From Soonwooa sp. (GTDB lineage: Bacteria; Bacteroidota; Bacteroidia; Flavobacteriales; Weeksellaceae): a stretch of DNA of 17,283 nt. This document shows, one piece after another, positions 14,669 to 17,283 of this stretch (position 1 is the first letter of the stretch; the number at the start of each line of letters is the position of its first letter). The stretch is taken from assembly GCF_030151385.1 (NCBI RefSeq), contig NZ_JASLDS010000056.1:1-17283 (forward strand), given 5' to 3'. The notes beneath the pieces are model-generated. The model did not search any database, was not told where the DNA came from, and worked only from the letters and a program-made list of their open reading frames with translations. Both the position numbers and the translations under genes were made by a program.

Positions 14669-15517
14669 ATGAATAGAAAAAGTATTTTTGTTTCAGCAAC
14701 TTTGTTGCTTTTGACACTTTCATGTAGTAGTAACGATAATGATGACTCTACATCTCCTAACAACCAAAAAAATGATCTTAGTATAAAAATTGATTTTGTT
14801 GGAAGTTCAACAGCTTCAGATTTGACCAATGTACAAGTTGGCGATACCTTAACCTTTAAGTATAGAATTACTTCCAATTTTACTGCACCTTATTATTACA
14901 TTACGCCTCAAACTTCCGAAGTAGCCAAGCATCAAAGAATTAATGATGATTTCGAATTGTATTTTGAAAAAACAAAATATTCTGAGATAACTACTCCCAA
15001 GAAGGAGGGCGAATTCAAAATGTTTATCAAGAAACCTGGTAACTTTCAAAACAAATTTTCTATAAAAAGTATTAAAGACAATTCGACTGATGTAGTGGGA
15101 ACCAATGATGGCGATATTTTGTTCAATGCGGTTAAAATTAATGCCTATAGTTACACAAGAAAGACGAAAGACGATGGTCTATTTAGTCATTCTGAATGGA
15201 ACTATTATAATAAATTATACATTGATACGGGCAATCAGGAGAATGATAATTACCTAAATAATGTTCCGTTTTCGGCTAAGTTTAGCTTTGTAGATAATGC
15301 ATTTTCGGGTCTTAAACAAAAGCAAAGTCTTGATTTTTATGATATGCAGCATTATAAAGGAGGTAGCAGTGCGTCAGTTAGACCAGATAAAATTGACAAA
15401 CTGACTTTTAAAAAGCAAATAAATAATCAAATTGTTACTGTCGAATATAATAACATTCCTGTCGTGTACCAAGGACAGCAAGATGCTTGGGGTGATGATG
15501 GTAAAAACAATTGGTAG
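14669..15517 (+). CDS. Lipoprotein of unknown function, partner of the cytolysin-like gene
   Basis: The 282-residue protein has a lipoprotein signal peptide (MNRKSIFVSATLLLLTLSC, Cys19 in the lipobox LTLSC). A Ser/Asn/Asp-rich linker (SSNDNDDSTSPNN) follows, suggesting an envelope lipoprotein possibly on the surface. The body looks beta-rich and Ig-like at first (LTNVQVGDTLTFKYRITSNF, about 52-71). It ends in a Tyr/Asp-rich region (VEYNNIPVVYQGQQDAWGDD). I do not recognise a family. It is 33 bases upstream of a CDC-like lipoprotein on the same strand, with one promoter box before it and no terminator between, so they probably act together. Published CDC-like toxins of Bacteroides include a surface lipoprotein that protects the producer. 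This could be such a protector or a second toxin component; unproven. Confidence 0.8.
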   Translation: MNRKSIFVSATLLLLTLSCSSNDNDDSTSPNNQKNDLSIKIDFVGSSTASDLTNVQVGDTLTFKYRITSNFTAPYYYITPQTSEVAKHQRINDDFELYFEKTKYSEITTPKKEGEFKMFIKKPGNFQNKFSIKSIKDNSTDVVGTNDGDILFNAVKINAYSYTRKTKDDGLFSHSEWNYYNKLYIDTGNQENDNYLNNVPFSAKFSFVDNAFSGLKQKQSLDFYDMQHYKGGSSASVRPDKIDKLTFKKQINNQIVTVEYNNIPVVYQGQQDAWGDDGKNNW

Positions 15518-15550
15518 ATATTAATAAACAAATAAAAATAAAGTAGAAAA

Positions 15551-16702
15551 ATGATGAAAGCGAATTTTTTTAGAATGCCAATTTCGGCAGCGGTTATTGC
15601 AATAGGTTTAATCTCTTGTAATCGTGATGATGCCAGTGGCAGCAGTGGAAACTTAAACAATGTACAATCTGTAAAGTTTTCGACAAAACCAGATCAGGAA
15701 GTTTCTGCAGAGTTTACTGGAAATACGGCAGTAATAAATGGTGTGCCAAAGAAAGAATATCTGGTTACTACAGAGAAGTCAGATGCTGTTATGAAGCCAG
15801 CTTTGATACGTGAATCTCCAATTGAGACGACTATGCTTTATCCTGGAAGTATCCTTCAAGGAGAAAGTTTTATGACTGGTGGCTATGACCCATTAGTACT
15901 TAGTAATCCTTTCAAACCAGTTGATCTTTTCTTAACAATCAAAGGATCTAGTAAGGTAGCTGTAAAATCTGTGATGCCAAAAGGTAGTACGATCTTCCAA
16001 GCATTGTCTGATTTGCAAATTGGAAATGCAGGTTACTTTCCGCTAGAATATGTACCTGCTAATTATACTTTCGAAAGTACTGAGATTAACAACGAAGAAA
16101 GTTTTACAAAAGCAACAGAGGTACATGCGAAAGCTAATTTTGCGAAAATCGTTTCTGCCTCTTTTGACTTTACCAACAGTCAAACAACAGTTAATAACAG
16201 AAAGTTTGTGATGGTGAAGCTTTCGCAAAATGTGTATTCTGCTGGTATCGATCCAAAATATCAAACAGATTGGATTGACGGCGATATCCAAGCAAGTCAA
16301 GTTGGTAAATATGAGCCGTTATACATCAGTAGTGTTGATTATGGTCGTATGGCTTATATCCTAATAGAAACGGAAAAGAAAAGTGACGAAGTGAACAAAA
16401 TGGTAAAAGCTTCCGTGGAATTTGGAATCGGAAAAATTGGAGGTAGTGCAAACACTTCTTATAATACAGAATTTAAAAACCTTTTCACATCTAATAAGAT
16501 TAAAGTATCGATTCTTGGAGGTAGTGCAAATACCATTATCACTGATTACGATGGTTTTATGAATTATCTAAAACTAGAAAATTCTGCTAACTCTTTAATT
16601 TCTTCTTCAGCACCAATTTCGTACACTGTAAGACGAATTAAAGACAATACTCAAGTCGAAATTGTTAACCAATACAAAGATGTAAAAAGAGAATACAGAT
16701 AA
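15551..16702 (+). CDS. CDC-like (thiol-activated cytolysin family) pore-forming lipoprotein lacking domain 4
   Basis: The 383-residue protein has a lipobox LISC (Cys23) after a short signal peptide. Cytolysin-family segments appear in order: YPGSILQGESF (97-107), FVMVKLSQNVYSAGIDP (219-235), SSVDYGRMAYILIETEKKSD (260-279), GKIGGSAN (294-301), NKIKVSILGGSANTIITDYD (315-334) and APISYTVRRIKDN (354-366). These correspond to domains 1-3 of cholesterol-dependent cytolysins, including the helix-to-hairpin region. The protein ends about 17 residues after PISYTV, where CDCs continue into the membrane-binding domain 4 with its undecapeptide. It is therefore a short CDC-like protein that must rely on something else for binding. 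The lipid anchor could tether it to the producer's own envelope. It is the second gene of an operon with an unknown lipoprotein. Confidence 0.85.
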   Translation: MMKANFFRMPISAAVIAIGLISCNRDDASGSSGNLNNVQSVKFSTKPDQEVSAEFTGNTAVINGVPKKEYLVTTEKSDAVMKPALIRESPIETTMLYPGSILQGESFMTGGYDPLVLSNPFKPVDLFLTIKGSSKVAVKSVMPKGSTIFQALSDLQIGNAGYFPLEYVPANYTFESTEINNEESFTKATEVHAKANFAKIVSASFDFTNSQTTVNNRKFVMVKLSQNVYSAGIDPKYQTDWIDGDIQASQVGKYEPLYISSVDYGRMAYILIETEKKSDEVNKMVKASVEFGIGKIGGSANTSYNTEFKNLFTSNKIKVSILGGSANTIITDYDGFMNYLKLENSANSLISSSAPISYTVRRIKDNTQVEIVNQYKDVKREYR

Positions 16703-16722
16703 TTTCTTATATACTTTTGAAC

Positions 16723-16725
16723 TAA
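16723..16725 (+). repeat. Left TAA target duplication of the MITE-like element
   Basis: TAA directly before GAGCCTGTTTAAA, matched by TAA at 16917-16919 after the right inverted repeat. A 3-bp duplication in AT-rich DNA is weak evidence alone; it counts only together with the inverted repeats. Confidence 0.5.
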
Positions 16726-16916
16726 GAGCCTGTTTAAAAATTTTACCGAAATATATTTTTGACCTATTCAGAACTTCTTTGATAAATTTTAATGCTCTTT
16801 TAAGCCAATTTTTCACTTCTCATTTTTGATTTAGCTCGCTAAATCTTCAAATATGAAATAAAAAATTTATCTCAAAATAGCTATGAAAATTTTATCAATA
16901 AAATTTAAACAAGCTC
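16726..16916. mobile_element. MITE-like element, 191 bp
   Basis: Terminal inverted repeats GAGCCTGTTTAAA (16726-16738) and TTTAAACAAGCTC (16904-16916) match at 12 of 13 positions. Both ends are flanked by TAA. The interior has no gene but a central perfect stem GATTTAGC/GCTAAATC (16828-16835 and 16838-16845). Size, ends and lack of coding capacity fit a miniature inverted-repeat element moved by a transposase elsewhere in the genome. It sits between the cytolysin stop and the probable operon terminator, adding an inserted 3' UTR. Confidence 0.65.
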
Positions 16917-16924
16917 TAAATTAT

Positions 16925-16957
16925 AAGGCTGGATTTTAATAATCTAGCCTTGTTTTA
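16925..16957 (+). terminator. Terminator of the lipoprotein-cytolysin operon
   Basis: An 11-bp stem with one G-U pair: AAGGCTGGATT (16925-16935) and AATCTAGCCTT (16941-16951), loop TTAAT, followed by GTTTTAT. It lies 223 bases after the cytolysin stop because the MITE-like element is in between. Confidence 0.7.
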
Positions 16958-17098
16958 TAATAAATATTGAATCACAATACATTGTCTTAAAAGTTATTTT
17001 TTTGTTTAAAAAAGAACGAATTCTTAAGATTTTTAAATTAGAATTTTTTTGTCATCAGAATTTTGACAAGCTGTTACTCTAGATTGCGTAAAAATTTG

Positions 17099-17106
17099 TA
17101 TATTTG
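17099..17106 (+). promoter_or_regulatory. -7 promoter box upstream of rpmI
   Basis: TATATTTG is an exact match to the Bacteroidota TAnnTTTG box, 44 bases before the rpmI ATG. No well-spaced -33 TTG is evident (candidates at 17084 and 17062 are too near or too far). If active, it explains how rpmI and the downstream rplT are expressed despite separation from infC. Confidence 0.55.
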
Positions 17107-17150
17107 CAAACTTGAAACGATATTGATAACAAAATATAAAACGCAGAACA

Positions 17151-17283
17151 ATGCCAAAATTAAAAACTAAATCAGGTGCTAAAAAGCGTTTTGCTCTTAC
17201 TGGTACTGGTAAGATCAAAAGAAAAAATGCTTTCAAAAGCCACATCTTAACAAAGAAAGAAACTAAGCAAAAGAGAAATCTTA
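17151..17283 (+). CDS. rpmI: 50S ribosomal protein L35, N-terminal part (partial at window edge)
   Basis: The frame from the ATG at 17151 reads MPKLKTKSGAKKRFALTGTG then KIKRKNAFKSHILTKKETKQ and KRNL, 44 residues before the window ends. This is the highly basic N-terminal two thirds of L35; the family is about 65 residues. The sequence is close to Chryseobacterium/Elizabethkingia-type L35 as I recall it. It normally follows infC directly; here 16.8 kb intervenes. rplT is expected just beyond the window. Confidence 0.97.
   Translation, partial: MPKLKTKSGAKKRFALTGTGKIKRKNAFKSHILTKKETKQKRNL

Noticed and set aside
1..17283. CRISPR arrays, tRNA or rRNA genes
   Set aside because: No regularly spaced repeats and no cloverleaf or rRNA-like segment was seen on either strand; the att repeat is not within a tRNA.

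Overview
The window is bounded by two housekeeping ribosomal/translation genes: the 3' end of infC (IF3) at the left edge and the 5' end of rpmI (L35) at the right edge. These are normally neighbours in a thrS-infC-rpmI-rplT type cluster; here about 16.8 kb separates them. The IF3 and L35 sequences, AT-rich DNA, TAnnTTTG-type promoter boxes, weak Shine-Dalgarno sites and lipoproteins of the Bacteroidota type (some with C-S-K-D-D-E-like surface-export signatures) point to a flavobacterium, most likely Weeksellaceae (Chryseobacterium/Elizabethkingia group). The genus is an inference.

Region 1 (1-859): infC end, its terminator, and about 500 bp of AT-rich DNA with no convincing gene. Region 2 (about 860-14523): a decayed CTnDOT-like integrative and conjugative element (ICE), bracketed by a 19-bp near-perfect direct repeat that I propose as attL/attR. 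From left to right it carries rteC, two small HTH proteins, a DUF4099/DUF3945 protein and a topoisomerase III. This is the same order as the rteC and xis2c-xis2d-orf3-exc excision block of CTnDOT. An ORF6N gene follows, truncated and joined directly to the C-terminal part of traO, so the whole mobilisation region and almost all of the tra operon are gone. After the traO stump come traQ (DUF3872), a small membrane protein, a TIGR02391/HEPN protein, a 5'-truncated phospholipase-D-like gene, a 3'-truncated DUF932 gene, ssb, a stretch of poorly coding DNA, and the tyrosine integrase next to the right repeat. The element therefore appears to retain integration/excision functions but not conjugation.

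Region 3 (14524-17150): outside the element by my boundary, a two-gene operon encoding a lipoprotein of unknown function and a lipoprotein of the cholesterol-dependent-cytolysin-like (CDCL) family that stops where domain 4 would begin. It is followed by a 191-bp MITE-like element with TAA duplications, the operon terminator, and the promoter region of rpmI.

How they work together (inference): RteC probably activates the HTH-HTH-DUF3945-topB operon through a striking set of dyad repeats upstream of it. The operon products plus the integrase would drive excision. The cargo between traQ and DUF932 looks like a broken defence-type insert. The cytolysin-lipoprotein pair may be an interbacterial toxin with an immunity or partner lipoprotein. 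Two deletion scars (about 7240 and 11180), the dyad array (2024-2164) and the cytolysin pair are the most informative points of the window.
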